Below the pieces are notes generated by a model. It had not been told where the DNA came from, ran no database searches, and worked only from the letters and a program-made list of their open reading frames with translations. A stretch of DNA of 64,000 nt, taken from contig NZ_JALOBS010000016.1 in NCBI RefSeq assembly GCF_023228165.1, positions 1 through 64,000 of the forward strand, read 5' to 3'. Source of the DNA: Methylomonas sp. (GTDB lineage: Bacteria > Pseudomonadota > Gammaproteobacteria > Methylococcales > Methylomonadaceae). A program made the translations under genes and the position numbers. Shown in pieces: positions 42,093 through 51,687 of this stretch; positions within the stretch are counted from its first letter, which is position 1, and every line of letters begins with the position of its first letter.

Positions 42093-43436
42093 ATGTTTGA
42101 AAAAATTGTTATAGCCAACCGGGGCGAGATAGCGTTGCGCGTATTGCGTGCTTGCCGTGAGCTGGGTATTAAGACCGTCGCGGTGTTCTCGGAAGCCGAT
42201 CGTGATTTAAAACATGTTCGTTTAGCGGACGAAGCCGTCTGTATTGGGCCCGCGCCGTCCGCGCAAAGTTATTTGAATATTCCGGCCATCATTAGTGCCG
42301 CCGAAGTGACGGATGCGCAAGCCATTCACCCCGGTTACGGGTTTTTGTCCGAGAACGCCGATTTTTCGGAAAAAGTCAGCCAAAGCGGATTTGTGTTTAT
42401 TGGTCCCAGACCGGAAACCATCCGCATGATGGGTGACAAAATTTCCGCAAAAAAAGCCATGATAGCGGCTGGCATACCCTGCGTGCCCGGCAATGGCGAT
42501 CCCTTGTCCAATAATGACGAGGCCAATCTGAAATTGGCCAGAGAAGTTGGGTATCCGGTGATTATCAAGGCGGCCGGCGGCGGCGGCGGGAGAGGCATGC
42601 GGGTCGTGCATACCGAAGCGGCGCTGGTCAATGCGATCGAGCTGACTAAAGCCGAAGCAATGTCGGCTTTCGGTAACGGCACGGTCTACATGGAAAAATT
42701 TCTGGAAGATCCGCGACACATCGAATTTCAGGTTCTGGCCGATTCGCACGGCAATGCCATTCATTTGGGCGAACGCGATTGCTCGATGCAACGTCGGCAT
42801 CAAAAAGTGGTGGAAGAAGCGCCAGCGCCGGGTATCACTGCGGAGCAACGTAAACAAATAGGCGAGCGTTGCGCGCGTGCTTGCATAGATATAGGTTATT
42901 TAGGCGCGGGTACTTTCGAGTTTTTATATGAAAAGGGCGAGTTTTTCTTCATCGAGATGAACACCCGGGTGCAGGTGGAACATCCCGTCACGGAAATGAT
43001 TACCGGCTTCGATATCGTTAAGGAACAATTACGGATTGCCGCCGGCCTGCCTTTGTCCGTCACTCAGGAGCAGGTTCGCTTCACCGGTCACGCCATCGAA
43101 TGCCGCTTGAATGCGGAAGACCCGAAAACCTTTATGCCTAGTCCGGGCTTGATAGACCAGTTCCACATGCCGGGTGGGCCGGGTATCCGTTGCGAAACGC
43201 ACATCTATAATGGTTATACGGTACCGCCTTATTATGATTCCATGATAGGCAAGCTGATCGCGCACGGCGACGACCGCGATAGCGCGATTGCCCGCATGAA
43301 AACCGCGCTCAGCGAAATGGTGATCGACGGTATTAAAACCAATATTCCTCTGCAACAAAGTATCATGGCCGATTCGGCTTTTGCTGCGGGCAGTCAAAAC
43401 ATCCATTATCTGGAAAAGAAACTGGGTATTCATTAA
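42093..43436 (+). CDS. accC: Acetyl-CoA carboxylase biotin carboxylase
   Basis: 447 residues from the ATG at 42093 (MFEKIVIANRGEIALRV), preceded by AGGTGA. A GTG three codons upstream is possible but breaks spacing. ATP-grasp motifs KAAGGGGGRGM and FIEMNTRVQVEHPVTE are present. Distinct from the guanidine carboxylase of the window, which contains a related domain. Confidence 0.97.
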   Translation: MFEKIVIANRGEIALRVLRACRELGIKTVAVFSEADRDLKHVRLADEAVCIGPAPSAQSYLNIPAIISAAEVTDAQAIHPGYGFLSENADFSEKVSQSGFVFIGPRPETIRMMGDKISAKKAMIAAGIPCVPGNGDPLSNNDEANLKLAREVGYPVIIKAAGGGGGRGMRVVHTEAALVNAIELTKAEAMSAFGNGTVYMEKFLEDPRHIEFQVLADSHGNAIHLGERDCSMQRRHQKVVEEAPAPGITAEQRKQIGERCARACIDIGYLGAGTFEFLYEKGEFFFIEMNTRVQVEHPVTEMITGFDIVKEQLRIAAGLPLSVTQEQVRFTGHAIECRLNAEDPKTFMPSPGLIDQFHMPGGPGIRCETHIYNGYTVPPYYDSMIGKLIAHGDDRDSAIARMKTALSEMVIDGIKTNIPLQQSIMADSAFAAGSQNIHYLEKKLGIH

Positions 43437-43495
43437 TAAAGTATGTTGCGCGCCAGGTACGGCGTGCATTACTTACTTATTTTCCAAAGCAAACT

Positions 43496-44380
43496 ATGGC
43501 ATGGCATCAGCTTTCAGTGGTGACTGACGAGCATACCGCTCCGGAGTTGTCGGATTTTTTTAGCGAACTGGGTGCGGTTTCCGTGACATACAGCGATGCT
43601 GAGGACGAACCGGTCTATGAGCCGGCCATCGACCAGACCCAAATATGGAGCAATACCCGGGTGACCGCCTTATTTGAACTGGATGCCGATCTCGATGTGG
43701 TGCAAACCCTGGTGGCGAATCAATTCATCGGCCAGCCCCTGCGGCAATGGGTCGCCGAAGTGATTCAGGACCAGGTTTGGGAACGGGCTTGGATGGAGCA
43801 TTTTCAGCCGATGCAGTTCGCCGGCACATTGTGGGTGTGTCCCAGCGGTCAGGAAATTGATGAACCCGATCAGGTTTGCATGACGCTCGATCCGGGCCTG
43901 GCGTTCGGTACCGGCACCCATCCCACCACGGCACTGTGTCTGGAGTGGCTGGCGGGACATGACTTGCACAGTAAAGTCATGATCGATTACGGTTGCGGTT
44001 CCGGCATTTTGGCGGTAGCGGCTTTATTACTGGGCGCCGAGCATGCTCATGGGGTGGACATCGATCCGCAGGCATTAACCGCCACGCAATACAATGCCGA
44101 GAAAAATCGGGTATTGGACCGCATCAGTTATTATTTGCCTGAACAGCTTTCCCTAGCCGATGCCGACATCGTGGTAGCGAATATTTTGGCGAAACCGCTG
44201 ATCGAATTATCCGCCGTCATTGCCGCTTTGGTGAAACCGGGGGGAAGGTTGGTTTTATCCGGTATCTTGAATGAACAGGCCCAGGCAGTAGCTGAGGCCT
44301 ATCGGGCGCGGGGGCTTACTGTCGCCGAGCCGGTCAGCCAGGAAGACTGGTGCCGTTTGGATGCCGAGAAGCCGGCATAA
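43496..44380 (+). CDS. prmA: Ribosomal protein L11 methyltransferase
   Basis: 294 residues. N-terminal L11-binding domain begins MAWHQLSVVTDEHTAPELSD; SAM site DYGCGSGILAVAALLLGA and DIVVANILAKPL motif lie in the C-terminal half. Trimethylates L11. It precedes a zinc-ribbon gene by 2 bp. Confidence 0.96.
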   Translation: MAWHQLSVVTDEHTAPELSDFFSELGAVSVTYSDAEDEPVYEPAIDQTQIWSNTRVTALFELDADLDVVQTLVANQFIGQPLRQWVAEVIQDQVWERAWMEHFQPMQFAGTLWVCPSGQEIDEPDQVCMTLDPGLAFGTGTHPTTALCLEWLAGHDLHSKVMIDYGCGSGILAVAALLLGAEHAHGVDIDPQALTATQYNAEKNRVLDRISYYLPEQLSLADADIVVANILAKPLIELSAVIAALVKPGGRLVLSGILNEQAQAVAEAYRARGLTVAEPVSQEDWCRLDAEKPA

Positions 44381-44382
44381 AC

Positions 44383-45021
44383 ATGTTTAGCCGTTGTCAG
44401 CATTGCGATTGCCAGCAACAGGTCACGACCCGGCAATTGCGCGATTGCCGGGGGTTATTGAATTGCGTTTCCTGCGGCAAAGCTTTCGACGCCTTGCCCT
44501 CATTGACTGAAATGGCCGAAGAGCACGTCGATACGCGGCAACATGCGGATTTGGTTCTTTCCGTGCCGGATAAACCTGCAGTCCGGGGATGGCGGATAGG
44601 CAATGCCTTGCTGTTAATGGTTTTGTTCGGGCAAGCGGGTTATTTTGAAAGGGATAGATTGATGCGGCAGCCGCAGCTGTATAGCGGGTTAGCGCAATTT
44701 TGCCAGGTTATAGGCTGCGGCTTGCCGGCGTATAGTAACCCGGCGGATTGGTCGATATCGCATAGCGAGTGGCACGCCCATTTAGATAATCGTTATCTGC
44801 TGACCGCCGCCTTGACCAATCAAGCCGAGATTGCTCAAGCCTTTCCGGCCTTGAAGCTGACGCTGACTGATTTCAGCGGTCAACCGTTGGCGGAGCGGGT
44901 GTTCGGGCCAAAAAGCTATGCGCGGGATTCTGTATTGGCCGCCAGTCGCACCGAGCAGATACACTTACCTTTAGTCGTCTCCGTCCCCGAAGTGGCCGGT
45001 TTCACTCTCACTGCGATGTAA
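44383..45021 (+). CDS. Zinc-ribbon DUF3426 protein
   Basis: 212 residues from the ATG at 44383. N-terminal zinc ribbon with CQHCDC and CVSCGKAF, then one membrane segment (about residues 68-85, GNALLLMVLFGQAGYF) and a periplasmic domain with a beta-rich C-terminus. Matches the DUF3426 layout (MJ0042 finger plus membrane protein) often found after prmA. Function unknown. Confidence 0.85.
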   Translation: MFSRCQHCDCQQQVTTRQLRDCRGLLNCVSCGKAFDALPSLTEMAEEHVDTRQHADLVLSVPDKPAVRGWRIGNALLLMVLFGQAGYFERDRLMRQPQLYSGLAQFCQVIGCGLPAYSNPADWSISHSEWHAHLDNRYLLTAALTNQAEIAQAFPALKLTLTDFSGQPLAERVFGPKSYARDSVLAASRTEQIHLPLVVSVPEVAGFTLTAM

Positions 45022-45024
45022 AGC

Positions 45025-46221
45025 ATGGATTATCCAGCGTTATTCCTTAAAAAACACGAAGACAAACGCCTGCGGCAAGGTCATCTGTGGGTGTTTAGTA
45101 ATGAAGTCGATACCAAACGCAGTCCGCTGGATGGCTTCGGCGCCGGTGATGTGGCGGTGGTCAACGATAGTGGCGGTAAGGCGCTGGGTTTAGCTTACGT
45201 CAACCCCAATGCGCTGATCTGCGCGCGGTTACTGACTCGCAAACCCGCTATCAATATCGGAGAAAAATTTTTTAAAACCCGGTTGATGCAGGCGTTGGCC
45301 TTGCGGCAGCGTTTGTTCGAGCGGCCGTTTTACCGACTGGTATTCGGCGAAAGCGATGGCCTGCCGGGTTTGGTCATCGACCGCTATGGTGAGGTGCTGT
45401 CGGTGCAAATCACTACGGCCGGCATGGAAGTGCACAAACAATTGCTGGTGAAAGTGTTGACAGATTTGATTCAACCGGCCGCTATTTTGTTAAAAAACGA
45501 CACCAGCCAGCGGCAATTGGAAAACCTGTGTTTAGAACCGGAAGTGGCCTACGGCGAATTGCCGGAAACCTTGGTGATCGAAGAAAATGACGCCCGATTT
45601 TTGATCGACGTCGCGGAAGGCCAAAAAACCGGCTGGTTTTATGATCATCGTTGCAGCCGGGCTCAATTTGCCGGCTGGTCTAAGGGGCTTAAAGTGCTCG
45701 ATTTGTTCAGTTATGCCGGAGCTTGGGGTATTACTGCCGCGGTTGCGGGGGCGGCGGAAGTGACTTGCGTGGATAGTTCGGAAACCGCGTTGGCGTTGGC
45801 GACCGAAAGCGCTGCTTTGAATGGTGTGCGGGACATCATGCAGTTCGTGCGTAGCGATGCATTTGATTTTTTGAAACAGGCCAGGGAACAAGGTCTGCAC
45901 TTCGACGCCATTGTGTTGGACCCGCCTGCTTTGATCAAACGCAAGAAAGATTACAAAGCCGGCTATGAAGCTTATCGGCGCCTCAATCATTTGGCATTGC
46001 AGGTATTGGCCAACGACGGCCTGCTGGTTTCAGCGTCTTGTTCGCACCATTTGAGCCGGTCGGATTTGCACGAAATTTTGCGTTCCTCGGCGCGACATAT
46101 AGACCGGCATTTGGTGTTTTTTGCCAGCGGCGGCCAGGGGCCGGACCATCCCGTATTGCCTGCCATGCCGGAAACGGAATATCTGAAAACTTTTTTTTGC
46201 GCGGTATCCGGGCGGATATAG
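45025..46221 (+). CDS. rlmI: 23S rRNA (cytosine-C5) methyltransferase RlmI
   Basis: 398 residues. N-terminal PUA-like domain (LRQGHLWVFSNEVD, then AYVNPNALICARLLT), EEHP-type region and a Rossmann methyltransferase fold with LDLFSYAGAWGI and DAIVLDPPALIKRKKD. SCSHH follows at the C-terminus. Methylates C1962 of 23S rRNA in E. coli. Starts 3 bp after the zinc-ribbon gene. Confidence 0.95.
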   Translation: MDYPALFLKKHEDKRLRQGHLWVFSNEVDTKRSPLDGFGAGDVAVVNDSGGKALGLAYVNPNALICARLLTRKPAINIGEKFFKTRLMQALALRQRLFERPFYRLVFGESDGLPGLVIDRYGEVLSVQITTAGMEVHKQLLVKVLTDLIQPAAILLKNDTSQRQLENLCLEPEVAYGELPETLVIEENDARFLIDVAEGQKTGWFYDHRCSRAQFAGWSKGLKVLDLFSYAGAWGITAAVAGAAEVTCVDSSETALALATESAALNGVRDIMQFVRSDAFDFLKQAREQGLHFDAIVLDPPALIKRKKDYKAGYEAYRRLNHLALQVLANDGLLVSASCSHHLSRSDLHEILRSSARHIDRHLVFFASGGQGPDHPVLPAMPETEYLKTFFCAVSGRI

Positions 46222-46232
46222 AGTCTGGCGAC

Positions 46233-46409
46233 ATGAAAAAAAATCACTACTCCTGCGACCTTTGCGGCCAACCGGTAAAAATGACCGGCTTCAGTTTCAA
46301 CCATCCAACCGGGTTAAAGCAATTTTGTTGCGAAGGTTGTTTACGTATTTTTCAATTGCTCGATCCCGAGCAGCCCTTAAACCCTCAATCAACGGAGAAA
46401 ACTTCATGA
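46233..46409 (+). CDS. Small cysteine-rich metal-binding protein
   Basis: 58 residues. CDLCGQPV near residue 8, then FSFNHPTGLKQFCCEGCLRIF, resembling the metal-binding N-terminal domain of heavy-metal P-type ATPases (PF12156 type) found as a standalone protein. Starts at ATG 46233 and overlaps the next gene by 4 bp (ATGA). Probably binds zinc or copper; its partner may be the next gene product. Confidence 0.7.
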   Translation: MKKNHYSCDLCGQPVKMTGFSFNHPTGLKQFCCEGCLRIFQLLDPEQPLNPQSTEKTS

Positions 46410-46960
46410 ACACCCAAGGGGGCATAAAAGCCTGTGAATCCTGTGGAGACCGCGTCAATATCGGTTGCCATCATCAACAAATGTCAGTGGCATCCAGAGC
46501 AATCGGTCTATTGTTCGTCTATTTGCCGATCTTAACCCTGCCGTTTGTGATTACCAGCGCTTATTTGACTTATTTCAGCCTGAAGTTCGTAGGCGCGCAA
46601 AATGTCAAAAAATGGGGCGATTTTCTGCCGGACCGGGCCAGTCATCGTTACAGCATGAAAAATCAGATTGTCATGGATGGTTCGTTTAAGCTCAGCATGG
46701 CGCAATCCAAATTATTCTGGATCCTGAACTGCACTTGGTACTGCCCCTATAGCGTCGGCCTGTTCGAATGGCACGCCTACCTAGTAAAAGTGGTCGAAAA
46801 CTGGTGGTGCCCGTTCGGACACAGCCGCAAAAACAGCTACACCGAAGGTGCCATCGACCAATCCTTCTGGCACATTTATCCGGAAGAAAAAGCCAAACTG
46901 ACCGAAGAAGATAAAAATAATCCGATTTTTACCGTTGACGCTGAAAAGTCCGAGGGCTAG
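46406..46960 (+). CDS. Uncharacterised cysteine-rich membrane protein
   Basis: 184 residues from ATG 46406 with CGGAGAAAAC upstream. The N-terminal CESCGDRVNIGCHH can bind a metal; about one or two hydrophobic segments (IGLLFVYLPILTLPFVITSAYLTYFSL) follow. The C-terminal part is rich in Trp, Cys and Tyr (LNCTWYCPYSVGLFEWHAY, then VENWWCPFGHSRK). Not a family I recognise. Translational coupling to the small metal-binding protein suggests a joint role in metal handling or membrane assembly. Confidence 0.7.
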   Translation: MNTQGGIKACESCGDRVNIGCHHQQMSVASRAIGLLFVYLPILTLPFVITSAYLTYFSLKFVGAQNVKKWGDFLPDRASHRYSMKNQIVMDGSFKLSMAQSKLFWILNCTWYCPYSVGLFEWHAYLVKVVENWWCPFGHSRKNSYTEGAIDQSFWHIYPEEKAKLTEEDKNNPIFTVDAEKSEG

Positions 46961-47124
46961 CTACATTCGTCCCGGCGAATTCGTTCAAAGGATTCGCCGA
47001 TGTGAAATTGGTCACATAATCATTTTTCGGCTAAGCTTACCGATCAAGAGGCCCGTCAATGCTTGTTTGCTCGCCGCCGCCCGGAGCCGATATTTCAGAG
47101 ATCGTTATTTAGCAGGTAAAGTTT

Positions 47125-48495
47125 ATGTCCAATGTTCTTACGCTCTATACGAGTAGCCAATATTCAAGTTTGGGTAGTCGCCCGTTAGTAGTTTTAAAAC
47201 CGAGCGCTATAGTTTTGAGCGTGGTTTTTGCGGCATCCAGCCACGCCCAATCGCCAATCGAAGGATTACTGCAAACGATACCGCAGCTGGATAGTTCGCA
47301 ACAAAGTATGGCGGATGTCATTGAAATCGCTTGTCCTGCCCAAACCAATCTGGCTGACTTTCAGACCCGTTGTAATGCTGTTGTAAATGCCGCATCTCAG
47401 GGAGCGACATCCGATGTGTTAAATTCACTGCAACAAGTGTCGCCCGAGCAGATTCCTTCCCAAGGTATTTCGGCCACCCGCACGTCGTTTAATGTGATTG
47501 CTGGCCGGTTAGCCGCACTGCGGTCCGGGGCCAGGGGCTTTCAAGTGGCGGGTCTGGGGAAAACCGTGTTGCCGGTCAATCTGGCCTCGCTTCCCTCCGC
47601 GGCCGGCGGCGCTGCCGGGGATATCGATAGCGGATGGGATAAGCTGGGCGGCTTTATTAACGGTAATTTCAATACCGGTAGTGTCGATACGGAATTCAAT
47701 CAGCTGGGCTATAACTTCAATAGCGGCAGCGTCAATTTCGGTCTTGATTACCGATTCAGCGATGCCTTGGTGATCGGTACCGCATTTACCTATATGCGCA
47801 GCGAATCCAGCTTCGATCGAAGTGGTGGCAGTCTAAACAGCAATGCCTACACCGGGGCGTTTTACGGCACTTACTACGCTACCGATAATCTTTATTTCGA
47901 CGGGATCGCCAGCGTCGGTGGCGTCAATTACGAATCCACCCGGCACATCCAATACAGCGTGCCCGCGGAGACAGTGAATACATTGGCAAAAGGCACGCCC
48001 GGCGGTAATCAGTATTCGATCAGTTTCGGCAGCGGTTACAACTATGCGATGCAACAATGGACGTTTAATCCCTACGCGAAAGTCAATTACCTTAAGCTGG
48101 ACGTAGACGGCTTTAGCGAAACCGGCGGTGCCGGTTGGGGGATGGCGTATAACGATCAATCGGTCGAGTCGGTCACCACCACGCTTGGCACGCAGGTTTC
48201 CTACGCGATGAGCACTTCATGGGGCGTGTTAATGCCTAACATTCGCGGCGAATGGCATCATCAATATAAAGACGGCAGCCGCAATATTGCGGTACGTTTC
48301 TTGGGCGATACCGCTAGCGGTTTGAACTTTAATACCGTGACTACTTCGCCGGATCGCAATTATTTCACGGTCGGAACCGGGGTGTCCGGTACCTTTGCGC
48401 ACGGAGTCAGCGGCTTCTTCAATTACGATGCGCTGCTGGGATACAGAAGCGTGGAAAGCCATTTGTTTACAGTCGGCGCGCGTATGGAGTTTTAG
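47125..48495 (+). CDS. Autotransporter beta-barrel outer-membrane protein
   Basis: 456 residues. Extended signal peptide (residues about 1-42, SHAQ-SP), a short helical stalk of about 115 residues and a C-terminal autotransporter-type barrel: repeated strand pairs (GSVNFGLDYRFSDALVIGTAF, and so on) end in VGARMEF. There is no long beta-helical passenger, so it may be a surface porin or adhesin rather than a classical autotransporter. Stands alone. Confidence 0.85.
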   Translation: MSNVLTLYTSSQYSSLGSRPLVVLKPSAIVLSVVFAASSHAQSPIEGLLQTIPQLDSSQQSMADVIEIACPAQTNLADFQTRCNAVVNAASQGATSDVLNSLQQVSPEQIPSQGISATRTSFNVIAGRLAALRSGARGFQVAGLGKTVLPVNLASLPSAAGGAAGDIDSGWDKLGGFINGNFNTGSVDTEFNQLGYNFNSGSVNFGLDYRFSDALVIGTAFTYMRSESSFDRSGGSLNSNAYTGAFYGTYYATDNLYFDGIASVGGVNYESTRHIQYSVPAETVNTLAKGTPGGNQYSISFGSGYNYAMQQWTFNPYAKVNYLKLDVDGFSETGGAGWGMAYNDQSVESVTTTLGTQVSYAMSTSWGVLMPNIRGEWHHQYKDGSRNIAVRFLGDTASGLNFNTVTTSPDRNYFTVGTGVSGTFAHGVSGFFNYDALLGYRSVESHLFTVGARMEF

Positions 48496-48587
48496 CGGCT
48501 GGCCTGCGTTTCAGGCGGATAGCGATCATTACGCCAAGCCTACCCTCAAGTGCCCCGCCGTTGCGTCACCGACTTTAGTCTGTTTTG

Positions 48588-49133
48588 TTATTGAGGATTT
48601 ATCTTGGGCAGCTTGCGTTTCAGCAATTGAAAAATATCGGCTTCAATAAAGCCGAAAGCGGCTATCCATAACAACGCGTCATATGCATCCAGCCAGGCTT
48701 GTTGCCAAAGCCAAAGGCCGGCCATGACAAGCAGGCCGGCAAAGAGGCCGATGGTCAATATCCAGCATACGCTGGCGTGGCGGATTACGATATCCGGACG
48801 GCGGACTTCCAGTTCCATCAAGGCGATAAGTGCAAACCACAGTAAGGAATTGCCCACATCCAGCCACTCGCTGTCGTGTAAATAGCTAAAAAATACCCAG
48901 ATAATTACCGTGATCAGTGCGTTGCGGGCTCGCTGCAAGGTCTTTTCGGTCACCGGCAGCTGGTTGCCATGGGTTTCCAGTTCGTAAATTACCAGTAAAA
49001 TCAGCCAGGTCAGGGCGTCTATGGCGGTGGTCAGCGTGTCGAAGATGGCATAGATGACGGCGTTTAAACTCAGCAAGGCCAGAATCAGTAATTTGGATTT
49101 TGGGTATTGCAGGCTGGATAGTGGGTTTGACAT
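48588..49133 (-). CDS. Uncharacterised four- to five-helix membrane protein
   Basis: 181 residues with hydrophobic segments around 14-35, 39-50, 70-85, 95-110, 122-142 and 149-160. Polar segments between carry ETHGNQLPVTEKTLQRARN. No family recognised; stop overlaps nothing and the neighbouring genes are unrelated in strand or function. Confidence 0.7.
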   Translation of the reverse strand: MSNPLSSLQYPKSKLLILALLSLNAVIYAIFDTLTTAIDALTWLILLVIYELETHGNQLPVTEKTLQRARNALITVIIWVFFSYLHDSEWLDVGNSLLWFALIALMELEVRRPDIVIRHASVCWILTIGLFAGLLVMAGLWLWQQAWLDAYDALLWIAAFGFIEADIFQLLKRKLPKINPQ

Positions 49134-49243
49134 GCGCGGGCAAAACGCTGGAAATTATGACGATTTGCTTGGTTTAGCGGCGGTTTTATGGGTATCGATG
49201 CCTTGCTTATCTCGGCTCGATACCCATATCGCACGCTGACGGG

Positions 49244-49618
49244 TTACTTCACGAAACACGCTTTCTCGGCCGCGGCATCGGCTTCTTTCAATTGCTTGCG
49301 TAAATCCTTTCCATGCTTGGGGTCGCGGAACGCCGAGCCGGCTTCGCCCGGTGTTTTTTGCATTTGTACAAAGGTTCGGGCGGATTCGTATTCGGCAAAG
49401 CTAAGCTTTTCGGCGATTTTGTCGATTTTACAGCCGCAGGCATACTGGTTGATGTAACTGAGGCCGCCGTGTTTGGCTATGCATTCCAGCACGTAATCGA
49501 CCCGGTCGCGGGTAGGGTAGTCGTTGACCGAAACCGCTGTTTCGGCAGCGTTTTCTGGTGTGGTGGCACAACCAGCTAATGCAATGAATAAAGCGCTGAG
49601 TAATAATGTCTGTTTCAT
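49244..49618 (-). CDS. Small lipoprotein of unknown function
   Basis: 124 residues. Lipobox ALAGC with Cys17. The mature part has three conserved-looking cysteines (VLECIAKHGG, then YACGCKIDKIAEK) and a helix. It follows the DUF302 lipoprotein by 27 bp in the same direction, so both could form one operon. Unknown function. Confidence 0.75.
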   Translation of the reverse strand: MKQTLLLSALFIALAGCATTPENAAETAVSVNDYPTRDRVDYVLECIAKHGGLSYINQYACGCKIDKIAEKLSFAEYESARTFVQMQKTPGEAGSAFRDPKHGKDLRKQLKEADAAAEKACFVK

Positions 49619-49645
49619 GGTGTCTGATAGCTTAAGTGATAAAAA

Positions 49646-50119
49646 TTATTGTTCGGCGGCAAAATCGACAATCTGTTTCAGTTGCGAGTTCATTTGCGCG
49701 GCAAATCGATTGAAGGCCGGATTATCGCTGTGTTCCGGGAGTAAATGGGTTTTGATGCGGGTTTTGCCGGAAAATTGATAGGTTACGACGTTGCAAGGCA
49801 TGTAACCGATGGCGTGCGGGGTAATTTCCAGCATGGTCTTGGCCAGGGTCAGGTTGCAAAACTGCACGGTGTCGTATTCCGGAAACGCCTTGGCGCCCCT
49901 ATCGCGGATCACTTTGCCGACCCGACTATGGCCGGTGATGCGAAAATTATGTTCGGCAATGGCAATTTCAAGTTCGGCTAGCACTTCGTCGTAGGGTTTG
50001 TCGGTTTCTACCTGGTAATGGTCGACGCGCTCGCTGGTCAACTGCTTATATTCCGGCTGCGCGGCGCAGCTTGCAATCAGCGGTAGGCTTGCGAAAATGG
50101 CGGCTTTTCTTAACATCAT
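49646..50119 (-). CDS. DUF302-like lipoprotein
   Basis: 157 residues. Lipobox SCA after MMLRKAAIFASLPLIA, so Cys18 is lipidated. The domain resembles DUF302: YDEVLAELEIAIAEHNFRITGHSRVG, then FCNLTLAKTMLEITPHAIGYMPCNVVTY. Start ATG 50119 or the next ATG 50116. The gene is divergent from mobA by 14 bp only. Confidence 0.8.
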   Translation of the reverse strand: MMLRKAAIFASLPLIASCAAQPEYKQLTSERVDHYQVETDKPYDEVLAELEIAIAEHNFRITGHSRVGKVIRDRGAKAFPEYDTVQFCNLTLAKTMLEITPHAIGYMPCNVVTYQFSGKTRIKTHLLPEHSDNPAFNRFAAQMNSQLKQIVDFAAEQ

Positions 50120-50133
50120 AAAAGCTTATCATT

Positions 50134-50742
50134 ATGAGCGGGCAAAACAAAGTCAGTGGCGTGGTATTGGCCGGCGGCATGGCCAGTCGCATGCAGCAGC
50201 GGGACAAAGGATTGGTGATATTTAAACAGCGTCCGCTGATTAGTTATGCTTTGGCGGCCATGCAACCGGTTACGGACGAGCTGTTTATCAGCGCCAACCG
50301 AAATCGAAATCAGTATGAACTATTTGGGTTTCCGGTAATCAGTGATAGTAACGTCAATTTCGATGGCCCGCTCGCGGGCATGTTAGCCGCCATGCAAGCC
50401 GCACATTATCCGTTATTACTGGTTATGCCGTGCGACTCCCCATTTTTTACCTGCCAATATTTGCAACAGTTATTGGACGCGCTTAGCGATGAGACCGATG
50501 TTGCGGTTGCTTTTGACGGTGAGCGTTTGCATCCGGTATTCGTGGCGTTAAAAACGCATTTGCAAATAGATTTACAGGCTTATCTGCGGCAAGGCGAACG
50601 TAAACTACAAAACTGGCTGTTGCGGCATAACACCGTTAAGGTGGACTTAAGCCTGGCAACGGATATTTTTACCAACATTAACACGCTGTCGGACTTACAG
50701 AAGTTAGAAAGTAATGTCAGCAACGGGCCTGAATCGGTATAG
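50134..50742 (+). CDS. mobA: Molybdenum cofactor guanylyltransferase
   Basis: 202 residues. Nucleotidyltransferase with GVVLAGGMASRMQQRDKGLV near residue 9 and MPCDSPFFT near 100. Attaches GMP to molybdopterin to give the bis-MGD cofactor of enzymes such as formate dehydrogenase. The next gene begins 34 bp after its stop. Confidence 0.93.
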   Translation: MSGQNKVSGVVLAGGMASRMQQRDKGLVIFKQRPLISYALAAMQPVTDELFISANRNRNQYELFGFPVISDSNVNFDGPLAGMLAAMQAAHYPLLLVMPCDSPFFTCQYLQQLLDALSDETDVAVAFDGERLHPVFVALKTHLQIDLQAYLRQGERKLQNWLLRHNTVKVDLSLATDIFTNINTLSDLQKLESNVSNGPESV

Positions 50743-50776
50743 TGAGTCGGCCAATATCATAACAAACGGACGAATC

Positions 50777-51679
50777 ATGACTGAAACGCAATATCGATCG
50801 GTGTTTACGGATGCCACTCAGCAGCAACGTAATCATAACTTTGACGATTATTGGCTATTTACTCAAAACCATGGCGGTGAATTGTTTGAAGCTAAAAAAG
50901 ATTTGCAGAAAAAACGCGCCCGTCTGGAATATTTTCAGGATAACCCGGTCAGTTTAAGGCGGCCTTTGGCTGATCCGGAGGCGTTCTACCGCAATTATGT
51001 AGAACTCCACGACGATCCAAAAACCCTGGATCGGCGGACACTGCTACTTTGCGCCATTTATAAATTTGCCCGCCATGAATGGGTGGGTATCAAGGCCGCC
51101 TGGGATGTGCATCCCGACATGGCGGATTGCCATACGGTGCAGACTAAAATCTCCCGGGTGCATTTGGCGGAAGAGTTTTGCCATGTACGCTTATTCGACG
51201 AAATGTTGAAAACCTGCGGCCTGGATAAAGTGGAATGGGTGCCGCTGTCGCCGGTTAAAGAAAAAATTTACCGGATGTTTCCGAAATTACCGGGTTTCAT
51301 CCTCAACGCCCCGGCCTTTGTGACCGAATTAATGGGCGTTACTTTTTATTTCCATTTGTACGACAAGTTCGACGACATTCTGGCCGACGAACCCGAAGTC
51401 AGAGACAGGCTGAAACAGTTGCTGGACGAAATCACTATTGATGAAGTGGCGCATGTGGGCCAGCGCCGAAATTACATCGGTTCGCTAGGCATCAAAATAG
51501 CTAAATATCTGGTCAAGCCGTTTTACACCGGGTTCTTTAAAGACATACCGGAAACCGCCGAATTATTCGACATTCCACAAATGATCCGGGACGGTGAAAC
51601 TTTCGACTTTAATGGTTTACACGAGCATATGTTCGAACGCACCTGGATACCGACCTATTGCAAACCGGCAGCCGCATAA
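50777..51679 (+). CDS. Ferritin-like diiron protein of unknown function
   Basis: 300 residues from the ATG at 50777; an upstream ATG at 50714 lies in the mobA tail. All six ligands of a diiron four-helix bundle can be placed: Glu101 (ARHEWVG), Glu133 and His136 (AEEFCH), Glu184 (VTELMG), Glu223 and His226 (DEVAHVG). Helical throughout, no signal peptide. Such sites act in O2-activating oxygenases and oxidases as well as iron storage. Substrate unknown; related proteins of the AurF or ferritin-like groups are possible. Convergent with hypF (8-bp gap). Confidence 0.8.
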   Translation: MTETQYRSVFTDATQQQRNHNFDDYWLFTQNHGGELFEAKKDLQKKRARLEYFQDNPVSLRRPLADPEAFYRNYVELHDDPKTLDRRTLLLCAIYKFARHEWVGIKAAWDVHPDMADCHTVQTKISRVHLAEEFCHVRLFDEMLKTCGLDKVEWVPLSPVKEKIYRMFPKLPGFILNAPAFVTELMGVTFYFHLYDKFDDILADEPEVRDRLKQLLDEITIDEVAHVGQRRNYIGSLGIKIAKYLVKPFYTGFFKDIPETAELFDIPQMIRDGETFDFNGLHEHMFERTWIPTYCKPAAA

Positions 51680-51687
51680 GGCTGAGG

